Assembly (NCBI RefSeq): GCF_016862115.1
Contig: NZ_BOMI01000174.1
Span: 1 to 64,000 of the forward strand
DNA: 64,000 nt
Reading direction: 5' to 3'
DNA from: Paractinoplanes deccanensis
Lineage (GTDB): Bacteria; Actinomycetota; Actinomycetes; Mycobacteriales; Micromonosporaceae
The notes under the pieces are model-generated. The model was not told the DNA's origin. It saw only the letters and a list, made by a program, of their open reading frames with translations, and ran no database searches. Positions 51,370 through 59,773 of the stretch are shown one piece after another. How positions within the stretch are numbered: position 1 is the stretch's first letter; every line of letters starts with the position of its first letter. Position numbers and translations under genes: made by a program.

Positions 51370-53145
51370 TCAGGACGCTTTGCGGGTGATCAGGTCGTGC
51401 ATGCGTCGGCGGGTCAGCTCCATGCGGATGTGGCGGTCGCTGCGCGGGTCGGCGGCGGCGGGGACGATCGGCTCGCCCACGACGACGACCATGGTGGGCC
51501 GGCGGCGCCATCGGCTCGGCGCGGTGAAGCGGATCGACAGCGGCACCACGGGCACCCGCGCCTGGGCGGCGAGGTGGAACGCGCCCCGCTTGAAGTCGCG
51601 CAGGCCGGTCTCGTACGGCTTGAGCTCGCCCTCGGGGAAGAAGTGCACGATGCGGCCCTGGGCGAGCACGAGGCCCAGCTCGGAGAAGAAGAGCGGCAGG
51701 GCGGCCGTCGCGCGCGGCACGGCGACCCCGCCGAGCAGCCGCACGAGCCCGCCGTACCAGCGGTTCTCGAGGTTGATCGGTGCCGAGGTGAACACGACGC
51801 GGCGCGGGAACATGGCGATCGCGACCAGCGCACTGTCGAGGTGGTGCACGTGGTTGCAGACGGTGAGGGCGGGGCCCTTGGGCAGGCGGTTGCGGCCCTC
51901 GCTGCGCACCCCCAGAACCACGCGGGTGACCAGGAACAGCAGCGGGATGGCGACGGCGTAGTAGAAGGCCGCGGACAGCAGGCGGTAGAGGCGGCTGGCG
52001 TATCCGGCGGGCCGTTCGGGCGCCTCGCCGGCCCGCGCGTAGACCCGCTCGATCGCCTTGACGCTGCGGTCGACCGAGAAGAGCTGCCCGTAGCGCGCGT
52101 AGGTCTCCGACGCGGCGGCCCGGCCCTCGGGATCCTCGATCCAGCCGTCGATCCGCTCGGCGAGGGCGTCCGGGTCACCGGCGCGGAAGAGGTTGCGCTC
52201 CTCGAGCGCGAACTGGCCGGTGGCGCTGCGCCGGCTGTCCGAGATGACCGGCACGAGGCCGCAGGAGAACGCCTCCAGGCAGGACAGTCCCTCGATCTCG
52301 ACGTCGGACGCGTGCACGTAGAGGTCGCAGCCGCGGATCAGCTCGATCAGCTCGTCCTGCTCGTAGTAGCCGAACTCGGCCGCGTTCGGCAGCCTCGCGG
52401 CCATCCGGCGCAGGCGCTTCTCCTCGGGTCCGTGGCCGGCGAAGTGCAGCCGGATCCGGTCGGCGTGGCGCGACCGGCGGACGGCGCGGATCAGGACGTC
52501 CTGCCGTTTCTCGGGCGCGAACCTGCCGATCATGAGGACGTCGAAGGTCTCCGGGGCACGCGGGGCCGCGCCGCCCGGCCGGAAGGCACCGTCGACGCCG
52601 TTGGAGATGACGTGCAGCCGGGCGCGGTATCCGTGCGCGCGCAACTGGGCCGCGATGAACGTGGACGGGCAGTGGATGTCGGCGAAGCGCCCGTAGAAGA
52701 AGACGCGCAGCAGCAGATAGACGAGGTGGGCGGCCGGCCGGAACCAGCCCAGCCCGGCGTTGTAGGTGATGTTCTCCGGCTGGATGTGGAACGCGGCGAC
52801 CGCCGGCACGCCGAGCCGGCGCGCCACCCGCTCGGCCGCCCGGCCCAGCGCCCACGGCTGATAGATGTGCACGACGTCGGCACCCGCGATGGCCGCGGTG
52901 AGGACCTCGCCCACCGGCTTGGCGAACAGCGTGCTCTGCCTGTGCGCCAGGCGGCTCGCGACCGGGACCCTCAGCTCCGGGACCCAGTACATCTCCGGCC
53001 GGGGCTCACGGCCGGTCCTTTCCCCGCAAGCCACCACTCGTACGGTGTGCCCGCGCGCGAGGAGCGCGTCGGCGAACCGGTTCGCCGAGATCGTGGTGCC
53101 GTTGTTGTTGACGTCGAACGTGTCCGCGACCAGTGTGATGATCAC
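51370..53145 (-). CDS. GT4 glycosyltransferase fused to PlsC acyltransferase
   Basis: The protein has 591 residues from the GTG at 53145 (MIITLVADTFDVNNNGTTIS); an ATG at 53190 would add 15. Residues 1-375 are a GT-B family 4 glycosyltransferase: FDVLMIGRFAPEKRQDVLIR, FAGHGPEEKRL and EIEGLSCLEAFSCGLVPVIS. After a membrane helix (about 395-415), residues 420-580 are a PlsC-type acyltransferase with HX4D in CNHVHHLDSA (about 430-436) and FFPEGELKPYE (about 500). It would add a sugar and an acyl chain to one lipid acceptor, as in phosphatidylinositol-mannoside-like glycolipids. The PHP gene is upstream in the same operon. Confidence 0.88.
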   Translation of the reverse strand: MIITLVADTFDVNNNGTTISANRFADALLARGHTVRVVACGERTGREPRPEMYWVPELRVPVASRLAHRQSTLFAKPVGEVLTAAIAGADVVHIYQPWALGRAAERVARRLGVPAVAAFHIQPENITYNAGLGWFRPAAHLVYLLLRVFFYGRFADIHCPSTFIAAQLRAHGYRARLHVISNGVDGAFRPGGAAPRAPETFDVLMIGRFAPEKRQDVLIRAVRRSRHADRIRLHFAGHGPEEKRLRRMAARLPNAAEFGYYEQDELIELIRGCDLYVHASDVEIEGLSCLEAFSCGLVPVISDSRRSATGQFALEERNLFRAGDPDALAERIDGWIEDPEGRAAASETYARYGQLFSVDRSVKAIERVYARAGEAPERPAGYASRLYRLLSAAFYYAVAIPLLFLVTRVVLGVRSEGRNRLPKGPALTVCNHVHHLDSALVAIAMFPRRVVFTSAPINLENRWYGGLVRLLGGVAVPRATAALPLFFSELGLVLAQGRIVHFFPEGELKPYETGLRDFKRGAFHLAAQARVPVVPLSIRFTAPSRWRRRPTMVVVVGEPIVPAAADPRSDRHIRMELTRRRMHDLITRKAS

Positions 53146-53209
53146 AGTCGAGCGCCCCCGGATCGACGAAATGATCAGCACGTTATCCAACGGCGCGCCG
53201 ACCGGTCAA

Positions 53210-54133
53210 TCAATCACCGTCGCCGACCTGGATCGGGTTGCTCAGCGCGGCCATCCGCCCGCCCGGATGACGCACCTCGACCCGCACGAACGCCGGCATC
53301 CCGGCACCGGCGCGCCATCTGACGTGTCCCGAGCCGCCGCGCGGCAGCGTCTCGCTGTGCACCACGCCCTGACCTGTGTGGACAGTGACCGTGCCGGACG
53401 GGACCCCGCGCACCTGGGCGGCCACCACGACGGCCTGGCCGCCCGTCGTCAGCCGCTCCCCGATCCCGGCCTCGCGGTCGCCGGCCCGCGCGGTCAGCGA
53501 CAGCCCGACCCCGGCCGACTCGGCGATCCAGCAGCGGCCCGCGCGGAGACCGTCGAGGATCGCGCCGGCGGTGAGCTCGTCCGCCCGTACGACCGTCTGT
53601 GGCGTGCCCATCTGGCCGTGCAGGTGCACGTCGCTGTTGCCCACCGCCGTCCGCCGGGCGCCCGCCCGCAGGGCGCGGCCCCACTCGGCGAGAGCCGCCT
53701 CGTTGTCGGCGTTCCACGGCAGGTCCGACGCCCACTGACCGTTCCACACCTCGACGGCGTCGAAGCCGTCGTAGGGCACCAGGAACGTGCCGGACGGATA
53801 GGGCGCGTACGGATGGGCGACGGCGCACAGGCCGCCGGCGCGGTGCACCTCGGCCACCCGGACGTCGACGCCGCCCCGCCAGTCGATCACCTGGCCGGGG
53901 CCGAGGCCGAGCGCCAGCCAATGGCCCGCCTCGGTGACCACCTCCTGGCCGAGGATGACGAGCGGCTCGCCGCCGGGATCCCACGCGCCGTGGGTGTCAG
54001 CGGTGTTGTGCTCGGTGATGGCGAAGAAGTCGAGGCCGGCCGCGCGAGCCGCCGCCGTCAGCTCCCCGGGCGTCATCTCGCCGGCATGGGAGCGGCGGGA
54101 GTGCACGTGCAGATCGCCCCGATACCACGCCAT
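53210..54133 (-). CDS. PHP-domain phosphoesterase (CehA/McbA-like)
   Basis: The protein has 307 residues. Metal-binding motifs of the PHP fold are complete: GDLHVHSRRSHAGEM, FAITEHNTADTHG, LGQEVVTEAGHWLALG, AVAHPYAPYP and AVGNSDVHLHGQMG. The last 80 residues form a beta-rich domain. CehA/McbA members hydrolyse phosphodiesters or esters outside polymerase contexts. It lies 3 bp after tetR and directly upstream of the GT4-PlsC fusion gene, so it may process a phosphorylated lipid intermediate. Confidence 0.88.
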   Translation of the reverse strand: MAWYRGDLHVHSRRSHAGEMTPGELTAAARAAGLDFFAITEHNTADTHGAWDPGGEPLVILGQEVVTEAGHWLALGLGPGQVIDWRGGVDVRVAEVHRAGGLCAVAHPYAPYPSGTFLVPYDGFDAVEVWNGQWASDLPWNADNEAALAEWGRALRAGARRTAVGNSDVHLHGQMGTPQTVVRADELTAGAILDGLRAGRCWIAESAGVGLSLTARAGDREAGIGERLTTGGQAVVVAAQVRGVPSGTVTVHTGQGVVHSETLPRGGSGHVRWRAGAGMPAFVRVEVRHPGGRMAALSNPIQVGDGD

Positions 54134-54136
54134 GTG

Positions 54137-54823
54137 TCACAGCTCCTCGGCTCGCCGTCGCAGAGCGTAGATGAGCTTGTCCAGGACGCCGGGGAACGGC
54201 GACGAGGTGACCTGCGGCAGGTGTTCGCGGACGGCGGCCAGATGGGGGTACTCGGCGGCGTCGAACGACGCGTACGTCCTGGCCAGGGCTTGCCTGTCGG
54301 TCTGCTCCTGCCCCGGCGCCAGCTCGGCGGCGTCCATGGCGGCCAGCGCGAGCACCGCGTCGATGAAGTCGGCGTGGTGGCGGACGGCCTCGGCGGGCGG
54401 GAAGCCGGCCCGCAGCAGCAGCCCGATGCCGATGTCGTCGGAGCGCAGCTCGTTGGGGCCGGCGGTGAAGCGCACGGCGCGCAGCTGGGCGAGGCGCGGG
54501 TGGCGCAGCATCGAGTCGTGCACCCGCTCGCCCAGCTCGCGCAGGGAGGCGGCCCAGTCGGGGCCGGGCTCGAACCCGGCCAGCGTCTCGCTGATGAGCC
54601 GGTCGGCGATGGCGATGAGCAGCGCGTCGAGGTCGCGGAAGTAGCGGTAGACCGCGCTCGGGTCGGCGCCCAGCTCGACGCCGAGGCGGCGAACGGTGAG
54701 CGCGTTGCCGCCCGGCGCCTCGATCAGCCGCAGCGCCGCCTCGATGATCAGGCCGGGCTCCAGGACCACGCCGCTGCGGGTGGGCCGCCGCCGGACCCTC
54801 GGCGAGCCGGTGCGAGTCGTCAT
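54137..54823 (-). CDS. TetR-family regulator
   Basis: The protein has 228 residues. The HTH (about 24-70) is PGLIIEAALRLIEAPGGNAL then RLGVELGADPSAVYRYFRDL, with a TetR_C-type ligand domain. It is the first gene of a minus-strand series (PHP, GT4-PlsC, histidine kinase) and is divergent from a FAD-dependent oxidase gene. The shared 122 bp hold five 16-bp repeats and a GTCAA-n4-TTGAC palindrome, its probable operator, so it may control both directions. Confidence 0.9.
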   Translation of the reverse strand: MTTRTGSPRVRRRPTRSGVVLEPGLIIEAALRLIEAPGGNALTVRRLGVELGADPSAVYRYFRDLDALLIAIADRLISETLAGFEPGPDWAASLRELGERVHDSMLRHPRLAQLRAVRFTAGPNELRSDDIGIGLLLRAGFPPAEAVRHHADFIDAVLALAAMDAAELAPGQEQTDRQALARTYASFDAAEYPHLAAVREHLPQVTSSPFPGVLDKLIYALRRRAEEL

Positions 54824-54831
54824 CGCCGCCT

Positions 54832-54911
54832 CCTCGTGTCAGACCCGCCTCGTGTCAGACCCGCCTCGTGTCAGATCCGCCTCGTGTCAGATCCGCCTTA
54901 TGTCAACGCAT
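54832..54911. repeat. Five 16-bp direct repeats upstream of tetR
   Basis: Units start at 54832, 54848, 54864, 54880 and 54896. The first two are identical (cctcgtgtcagacccg), the next two differ at one base (T for C) and the last is diverged (ccttatgtcaacgcat) and runs into the palindrome. Each unit carries a TGTCA half-site like those in the operator, so the array may bind several TetR dimers. Confidence 0.8.
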
Positions 54912-54945
54912 TGACTTAAGCGTACGCCCGTCCTTTGCTGGGTGC
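54901..54945 (+). promoter_or_regulatory. TetR operator and oxidase promoter
   Basis: The palindrome GTCAA-n4-TTGAC (54902-54915) overlaps a -35 element TTGACT (54911-54916) of the oxidase gene; a weak -10 (TTTGCT) follows after 17 bp, and the ATG at 54946 lies 6 nt later, suggesting a leaderless message. On the other strand TTGACA points towards tetR. Binding here would block both directions. Confidence 0.5.
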
Positions 54946-56346
54946 ATGACCAGGCCGGCTTACGACCTCGACATCCGCACCCATCCCCGGCGCCTCCGCG
55001 CCGCGCTCGCCGGCGCGACCCGCGCCCCGTACTGGCTGGAGGACCCGGGCCGGCCCGCGCCGCGCCCCGCCCTGATCGGCGCCGTCGAGACCGACCTGCT
55101 CGTCATCGGTGGCGGCTACTGCGGCCTGTGGACGGCGTTGCAGGCCAAGGAGCGCGACCCCGCCCGCGACGTCGTGCTGGTCGAGGGCGAAGAGGTCGGC
55201 TGGGCGGCCAGCGGCCGCAACGGCGGCTTCGTCGAGGCCAGCCTCACCCACGGCCCGGCCAACGGGCAGCGCCACTTCGCCGGCGACCTGCCGGTGCTGG
55301 AGCAACTGGCCGAGGAGAACTTCGCCGGGTTCCGCGAGGCGCTGGTGCGGCACGGCATCGACGCGGAGTTCGCCGAGGAGGGCGCCCTGTCGGTCGCCAC
55401 GGAACCTCACCAGGTCGCCGAGCTGCGCTCGGAGCCGGGCTTCCTGGGGCCCGAGGAGCTGCCCGTCCGGTCGCCGCTCTACCGCGCGGGCGTCTTCCAC
55501 AAGACCGGCAACGCGCTCGTGCACCCCGCCAAGCTGGCCTGGGGACTCAAGGCCGCGTGCCTGGCCCTGGGCGTACGCGTCTTCGAGCACACGCCCGTCA
55601 AGCGCCTCACCGACCGCGGCGCCACGGTCCACGCCACCACCGGCATGGGCACGGTCCGCAGCCGGCAGGCCGTGCTCGCCACCAACGGCTTCCCGTCGCT
55701 GCTGCGGCGCAACCGCCTGCTGACCCTGCCCGTCTACGACTACGTGCTGATGACCGAGCCCTTGACCGAGGCCCAGCTCGACGAGATCGGCTGGCACGGC
55801 CGCTTCGGCATCTCCGACATGTCCCGCCAGTTCCACTACTACCGCAAGACCGCCGGCAACCGGATCCTCTGGGGCGGCTACGACGCCGTCTACCACCGGG
55901 GCCGCGCCATCCGCCCCGAGCTCGACCAGCGCCCGGAGACCTTCGCCCGCCTCGCCGACCACTTCCTGCGCACGTTCCCCCAGCTCGGCGACATCAGGTT
56001 CACCCACACCTGGGGCGGCATGATCGACATGTCCACCCAGCTCGCCGCCTTCCAGGGCACCGCGCTGCGCGGCAAGGTCGCCTACGCGAGCGGCTTCACC
56101 GGCCTGGGCGTGGCCGCCACCCGCTTCGCCGCCACGGTGATGCTCGACCTGCTGGCGGGCGCGGACACACCCCGTACCCGCCTCAAGATGGCCACGAAGC
56201 GGCCCCGGCCCATCCCACCGGAACCCCTCGCCTACCCCGCCGTCCAGGTGATCCGCCACGCGATCGCCGCCGCCGACCGCAACGCCGGCCGCGACGGCCT
56301 CATCCTCAAGGCCGCCAACCGGCTGGGCTACTCCTTCGACTCGTGA
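54946..56346 (+). CDS. FAD-dependent amine/amino-acid oxidase (DAO family)
   Basis: The protein has 466 residues. The dinucleotide-binding motif TDLLVIGGGYCGLWTALQAK is at about 49-68, followed by EEVGWAASGRNGGFV, typical of the DadA/PuuB-like branch that oxidises amines such as gamma-glutamylputrescine. Other family pieces are FHYYRKTAGNRILWGGYD and YASGFTGLGVAATRFAATVM near the C-terminus. The substrate is unknown. It is divergent from tetR and probably repressed by it; the start is the ATG at 54946. Confidence 0.88.
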   Translation: MTRPAYDLDIRTHPRRLRAALAGATRAPYWLEDPGRPAPRPALIGAVETDLLVIGGGYCGLWTALQAKERDPARDVVLVEGEEVGWAASGRNGGFVEASLTHGPANGQRHFAGDLPVLEQLAEENFAGFREALVRHGIDAEFAEEGALSVATEPHQVAELRSEPGFLGPEELPVRSPLYRAGVFHKTGNALVHPAKLAWGLKAACLALGVRVFEHTPVKRLTDRGATVHATTGMGTVRSRQAVLATNGFPSLLRRNRLLTLPVYDYVLMTEPLTEAQLDEIGWHGRFGISDMSRQFHYYRKTAGNRILWGGYDAVYHRGRAIRPELDQRPETFARLADHFLRTFPQLGDIRFTHTWGGMIDMSTQLAAFQGTALRGKVAYASGFTGLGVAATRFAATVMLDLLAGADTPRTRLKMATKRPRPIPPEPLAYPAVQVIRHAIAAADRNAGRDGLILKAANRLGYSFDS

Positions 56347-56403
56347 CCGCGTTTACCTCCCAGGGAATTGGTTCGGCTCCGCGAAGGGGCCAGTGTTGCG
56401 GGC

Positions 56404-56958
56404 ATGACGACATTCCCGATACACACCGCCGAGACGGCGCCCGAAGGCTCCCGGGAGGCGCTGCGGGCGCTGGCGGGCGCGTTCGGCCTGGTGCCGAACC
56501 TGGCCGCCACGATGGCCGGCTCCCCGTCGCTGATCAGCACGTTCGTCGCGGCCTTCGGCCAGTTCGGCGGCACCGGCTTCACCGACGCGGAGCGGCAGGT
56601 CCTGCTGTTGTCCAACGCGGTCGCCAACCGCTGCGCCTGGGCGGTGGCCTTCCACTCGACGCTCGCGCTCGCCCGGGGCGCCCCCACCGCCGCGGTGCAG
56701 GCCGTCCGGCGCGGCGAGCTGCCCGCCGACCCGCGGCTCGCCGCCCTCGCCGCGACGACGCGCGCGTTCATCGACAAGCGCGGCCACCTCGACGAGGCCG
56801 ACCTCAAGACGTTCACGGCCGGCGGCTTCGACGAGGCGCGGATCCTCGACGTGATCACCGGGTTGGCGATCTCCACGATGGCCAACTACACCGGCAACCT
56901 CGCCGACCCGCCGCTGGAGCAGCCGTTCGAGGCCCAGTCGTGGAACGGCGGACAATGA
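56404..56958 (+). CDS. Carboxymuconolactone-decarboxylase-family (AhpD-like) protein
   Basis: The protein has 184 residues. The family helix VANRCAWAVAFHSTLALARG at about 73-92 corresponds to the AhpD peroxidase motif C-x-x-C-x3-H, but the second Cys is Ala80, with only Cys77 and His84 kept. Two-Cys disulfide peroxidase chemistry is therefore not possible as in AhpD. The start is the ATG at 56404. It lies 4 bp before an XRE regulator on the same strand, and the two are probably co-transcribed. Confidence 0.85.
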   Translation: MTTFPIHTAETAPEGSREALRALAGAFGLVPNLAATMAGSPSLISTFVAAFGQFGGTGFTDAERQVLLLSNAVANRCAWAVAFHSTLALARGAPTAAVQAVRRGELPADPRLAALAATTRAFIDKRGHLDEADLKTFTAGGFDEARILDVITGLAISTMANYTGNLADPPLEQPFEAQSWNGGQ

Positions 56959-56962
56959 CCGG

Positions 56963-57733
56963 ATGAGCGGTGACGTCGGCCCCCTGCTCCAGCGGTGGCG
57001 CAAGGCTCGGCGGCTGAGCCAGTTGGGGCTCGCCGCCGAGGCCGCCGTGTCCGTCCGGCACCTGTGCTTCATCGAGACCGGCCGGGCCCGCCCCAGCCGG
57101 ACCATGGTGCTCCGGCTCGCCGACGTCCTCGACGTGCCGCTGCGCGAACGCAACACGCTGCTGCTGGCCGCCGGTTTCGCCCCCGAATACCAGGAGTCCA
57201 CCCTGGACGCGCCGGCGTTCACCGTCGTACGGCAGGCCATCGACGCGATCCTGGCGCAGCAGGAGCCACATCCGGCCGTGGTGATGGACCGCGACTGGAC
57301 CATCCGGCGGGCCAACACGGCCGCCGAGCACTTCTTCGGCTTCCTGCTCGCCGGCCACCCGCCGGTCCCCGGCCCGGCGAACGTGCTCCGGCTGATGTTC
57401 CACCCCGACGGCGTGCGCCCGTACGTCACGAACTGGCCCGAGGTGGCGCACGCCCTGGTGCGGCGCGTACGCCGGGAAGCGCTCGGCGGGATCACCGACG
57501 AACGGGCTCAGCGGATCCTCGACGAGGTGCTCGCCTACCCGGACGTCCCCGCCTCGATCGCCGCCACCGACCCGGCGGCCCCGCTCCTGCCCGTCGTCCC
57601 GGTCCACTTCGCCCGCGACGGCCGCCGGTTCGACTACTTCTCCACGGTGACCACCCTCGGCACCCCGCAGGACGTGACCTTGCAGGAGCTGCGCATCGAG
57701 TGCTTCTTCCCCGCGGCCGCGCCCGCCCCTTGA
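56963..57733 (+). CDS. XRE-family regulator with MmyB-like ligand domain
   Basis: The protein has 256 residues. The HTH (about 8-62) has LLQRWRKARRLSQLGLAAEA and SVRHLCFIETGRARPSRTMV. Residues about 90-250 form the MmyB-like (PAS-related) domain with VVMDRDWTIRRANTAAEHFF, FHPDGVRPYVTNWPEVAHAL and a C-terminal LRIECFFP. This family often sits next to and controls short oxidoreductase or CMD genes; here it follows a CMD protein by 4 bp. Confidence 0.92.
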   Translation: MSGDVGPLLQRWRKARRLSQLGLAAEAAVSVRHLCFIETGRARPSRTMVLRLADVLDVPLRERNTLLLAAGFAPEYQESTLDAPAFTVVRQAIDAILAQQEPHPAVVMDRDWTIRRANTAAEHFFGFLLAGHPPVPGPANVLRLMFHPDGVRPYVTNWPEVAHALVRRVRREALGGITDERAQRILDEVLAYPDVPASIAATDPAAPLLPVVPVHFARDGRRFDYFSTVTTLGTPQDVTLQELRIECFFPAAAPAP

Positions 57734-57757
57734 CAGCCTGGCGGGCGCGGCGGCGGT

Positions 57758-58177
57758 TCAGTCGTTGTCGAGGATGCCGGTCGCCGAGGCGAGGCACCAG
57801 TACAGCTTGAGCTGATACTGGCTGTACACGTTGGGGAGTCGCAGGCTGAGGCGGGTGTTGGACGGCACCACGTTCCAGTTGACCACCTGGTTGGTGATGG
57901 TGTCGATGACTTCGTAGTTGCACGGCGACGGGCGGAGCCGGTTGTTGACCACGACGTCGACGTAGTGCCCCAAGGCGTTGGCCGGGACGATGGCGGTCCG
58001 GCACGTCCCGCTGGATCCGACGATGCAGGACGAGCTGGCCATGATGCCGATCGAGTCGGCGGCGCCGGGCCGGCCGGCGCCCGAGGCATGGGCGGTCGTG
58101 GCCGTCATGGCGACCACGGCCGGCACCACGGCGCCGAGTACCGCGACGGTTCGGGCAAGGCTTCGCGACCTCTTCAT
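57758..58177 (-). CDS. Small secreted protein with Cys pairs
   Basis: The protein has 139 residues. The signal peptide (MKRSRSLARTVAVLGAVVPA, cut after TTAHA at about 32) leaves a mature domain of about 107 residues with four Cys (SSSCIVGSSGTCRTAI, SPCNYEV and WCLASATG), consistent with two disulfides. Beta-rich sequence such as NVVPSNTRLSLRLPNVYSQY suggests a beta-sandwich. GAAGGGAACACC precedes the ATG at 58177. No enzyme motif is seen. Confidence 0.78.
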   Translation of the reverse strand: MKRSRSLARTVAVLGAVVPAVVAMTATTAHASGAGRPGAADSIGIMASSSCIVGSSGTCRTAIVPANALGHYVDVVVNNRLRPSPCNYEVIDTITNQVVNWNVVPSNTRLSLRLPNVYSQYQLKLYWCLASATGILDND

Positions 58178-58352
58178 GGTGTTCCCTTCATGTCTGACCC
58201 CGCACATCCGGGGTCGTCCGATTCGGGTCCGCCGGCGGTCCACGCCGCGCCCGGCCGGACCCGCGTCGGTAAAGCCCAGCAGCGGGCGGGGTTGTTCGGC
58301 ACCCGTCCGATCGCTAAACAACGCAAATAGCGGAGCCGTAGGATGCCGTGCC

Positions 58353-58976
58353 GTGGCGACCGACATCTACGGCGCGATCGAGGTTCGCGACTTGATCGGC
58401 GCCGCTTCCCCGGACGAGGCGCCGTGGGTGCGCTGCATGGATCTCTATCCGCTGTATCCCGGCGGCGGCGACTACTCGTCGCTGGGCTGCCTGTTCGGCA
58501 TCCGCAACTGGACCGGCTGGGAGCCGGCCGCCGACCGCCGCGGCCTGCCGGCCGACGTCTCCGAGGCCGTCCGAGCGGAGTACGAGCACGACGCGCGGAT
58601 CGACCGGGCCGTCGGCCGCAGCACCTGGATCTCCTGGCCCGAGCTGCGCGACCTCGACATGACGGCCACCCCCTCGGCCCGCGGCGTGCTGGAGGTCAAC
58701 GAGGACGGCCCGAGCGTCTGCCACTACTACCGCATCGGGGACGAGTGGCCCGCCGACGTCCTCGCCGAATACGGCTCACCACCGGTCGGCGAGTCCCCCG
58801 TGGGCGCCCCATACGGCAGCTGGCAGCACGGCAGCGCCACGCTCACCTACAAGAAGGTGACCCGCAACGACGTGCTCGGACCCGGGACCGGATGGGAGCA
58901 CGTCTTCGCCGTCATGCGGGCCTTGGCGCACCGCTTCGGCCAGGAGGGCGTCCGGCTGGTCGGCTGGTTCGACTGA
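58353..58976 (+). CDS. Conserved protein of unknown function
   Basis: The protein has 207 residues from the GTG at 58353 (MATDIYGAIEVRDL). It reads like a conserved family seen in actinobacteria and myxobacteria (SSLGCLFGIRNWTGWEPAAD, RRGLPADVSEAVRAEYEHDA, STWISWPELRDLD and VRLVGWFD at the end). It is rich in Trp and acidic residues. No membrane segment or catalytic motif is recognised. Confidence 0.65.
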   Translation: MATDIYGAIEVRDLIGAASPDEAPWVRCMDLYPLYPGGGDYSSLGCLFGIRNWTGWEPAADRRGLPADVSEAVRAEYEHDARIDRAVGRSTWISWPELRDLDMTATPSARGVLEVNEDGPSVCHYYRIGDEWPADVLAEYGSPPVGESPVGAPYGSWQHGSATLTYKKVTRNDVLGPGTGWEHVFAVMRALAHRFGQEGVRLVGWFD

Positions 58977-59090
58977 CGACACTCGGCCGGGCTCGGGGGC
59001 GGGGCCGGGGGCGGTGCAGCATCAACGTGCCGTTGACCTGCTCGCCCACCCGCCGCTTCGATCGGCGCGAACCCGGCCTGGTGCCGATCT

Positions 59091-59145
59091 TTGACTCCCT
59101 CGACACGTGTCATGCTATAAATGACTGAGTACTCAGTCGTTTATA
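59091..59145 (+). promoter_or_regulatory. Promoter and 30-bp palindromic operator of tetR-reductase operon
   Basis: -35 TTGACT (59091-59096) and -10 TATAAA (59116-59121) with a 19-bp spacer. A 30-bp palindrome (59116-59145) with one mismatched pair covers the -10 region and has the perfect core ACTGAGTACTCAGT. A dimeric TetR protein bound here would block transcription. Confidence 0.8.
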
Positions 59146-59155
59146 GGAGGTGGCG

Positions 59156-59773
59156 ATGCCACGGACATTGAGCCCCGAGCGCCGCGCGGCAGTGCTGGAG
59201 GCTGCGACACGGGCGATCGCCCGCGACGGACTGGCGGCGCCGACCGCGTCGATCGCGGCCGAGGCGGGACTCTCGACCGGCTCGCTGTTCAACTACTTTC
59301 CGACGAAGGCGGCGCTGCTCAACGGGCTGTACCTCCACCTGAAGCGCGACCTCGCCTCCGCGGTGGTAGAGCCACGCATTGCTGACGGCCCCTTGCGGGA
59401 GCGCGCTTGGGAGGGCTGGCGGCGGTGGATTCGCTGGGGTGCCGCCGATCCCGACAAGCAGCGCGTGCTGATGCTGATCGAGGCGTCCCATGAGCTGACC
59501 GGTCAGACCCGTCGTGACGGTGTGGCCGCGATGCAGGGCGCGGACTCGCTCTTCGCGGAAGCACAGGCCGGTGGGCCCTTCGCCGACCAGCCCCTCGAGT
59601 TCCTTGTGGCCACGGTGGGCGCCCTGGCGGCCACGACCATGGAGGCCGTGTCGCGCGAGCCCGAAGAGTTCGACAGTCGCTGCCGCGCGGGCTTCACCGC
59701 GGTGTGGGGAGCGATCGGTATGGACGGCCGGTCTTCCGACGCCGGCACAGACGAGGAAAGGAGCCGGTCATGA
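59156..59773 (+). CDS. TetR-family regulator
   Basis: The protein has 205 residues. The HTH (about 8-55) has RRAAVLEAATRAIARDGLAA and IAAEAGLSTGSLFNYFPTKA, with a TetR_C ligand domain (RVLMLIEASHELTGQTRRDG). The ATG at 59156 follows AGGAGGTGGCG. It is the first gene of an operon with a reductase (ATGA overlap) and is almost certainly autorepressed through the palindrome at 59116-59145. The inducer is probably the reductase substrate. Confidence 0.94.
   Translation: MPRTLSPERRAAVLEAATRAIARDGLAAPTASIAAEAGLSTGSLFNYFPTKAALLNGLYLHLKRDLASAVVEPRIADGPLRERAWEGWRRWIRWGAADPDKQRVLMLIEASHELTGQTRRDGVAAMQGADSLFAEAQAGGPFADQPLEFLVATVGALAATTMEAVSREPEEFDSRCRAGFTAVWGAIGMDGRSSDAGTDEERSRS

Noticed and set aside
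54832..54911. Short direct repeats as a CRISPR array
   Set aside because: Units of 16 bp lie end to end with no spacers and no cas genes. The same holds for the 15-bp and 20-bp repeats at 4778 and 12142.
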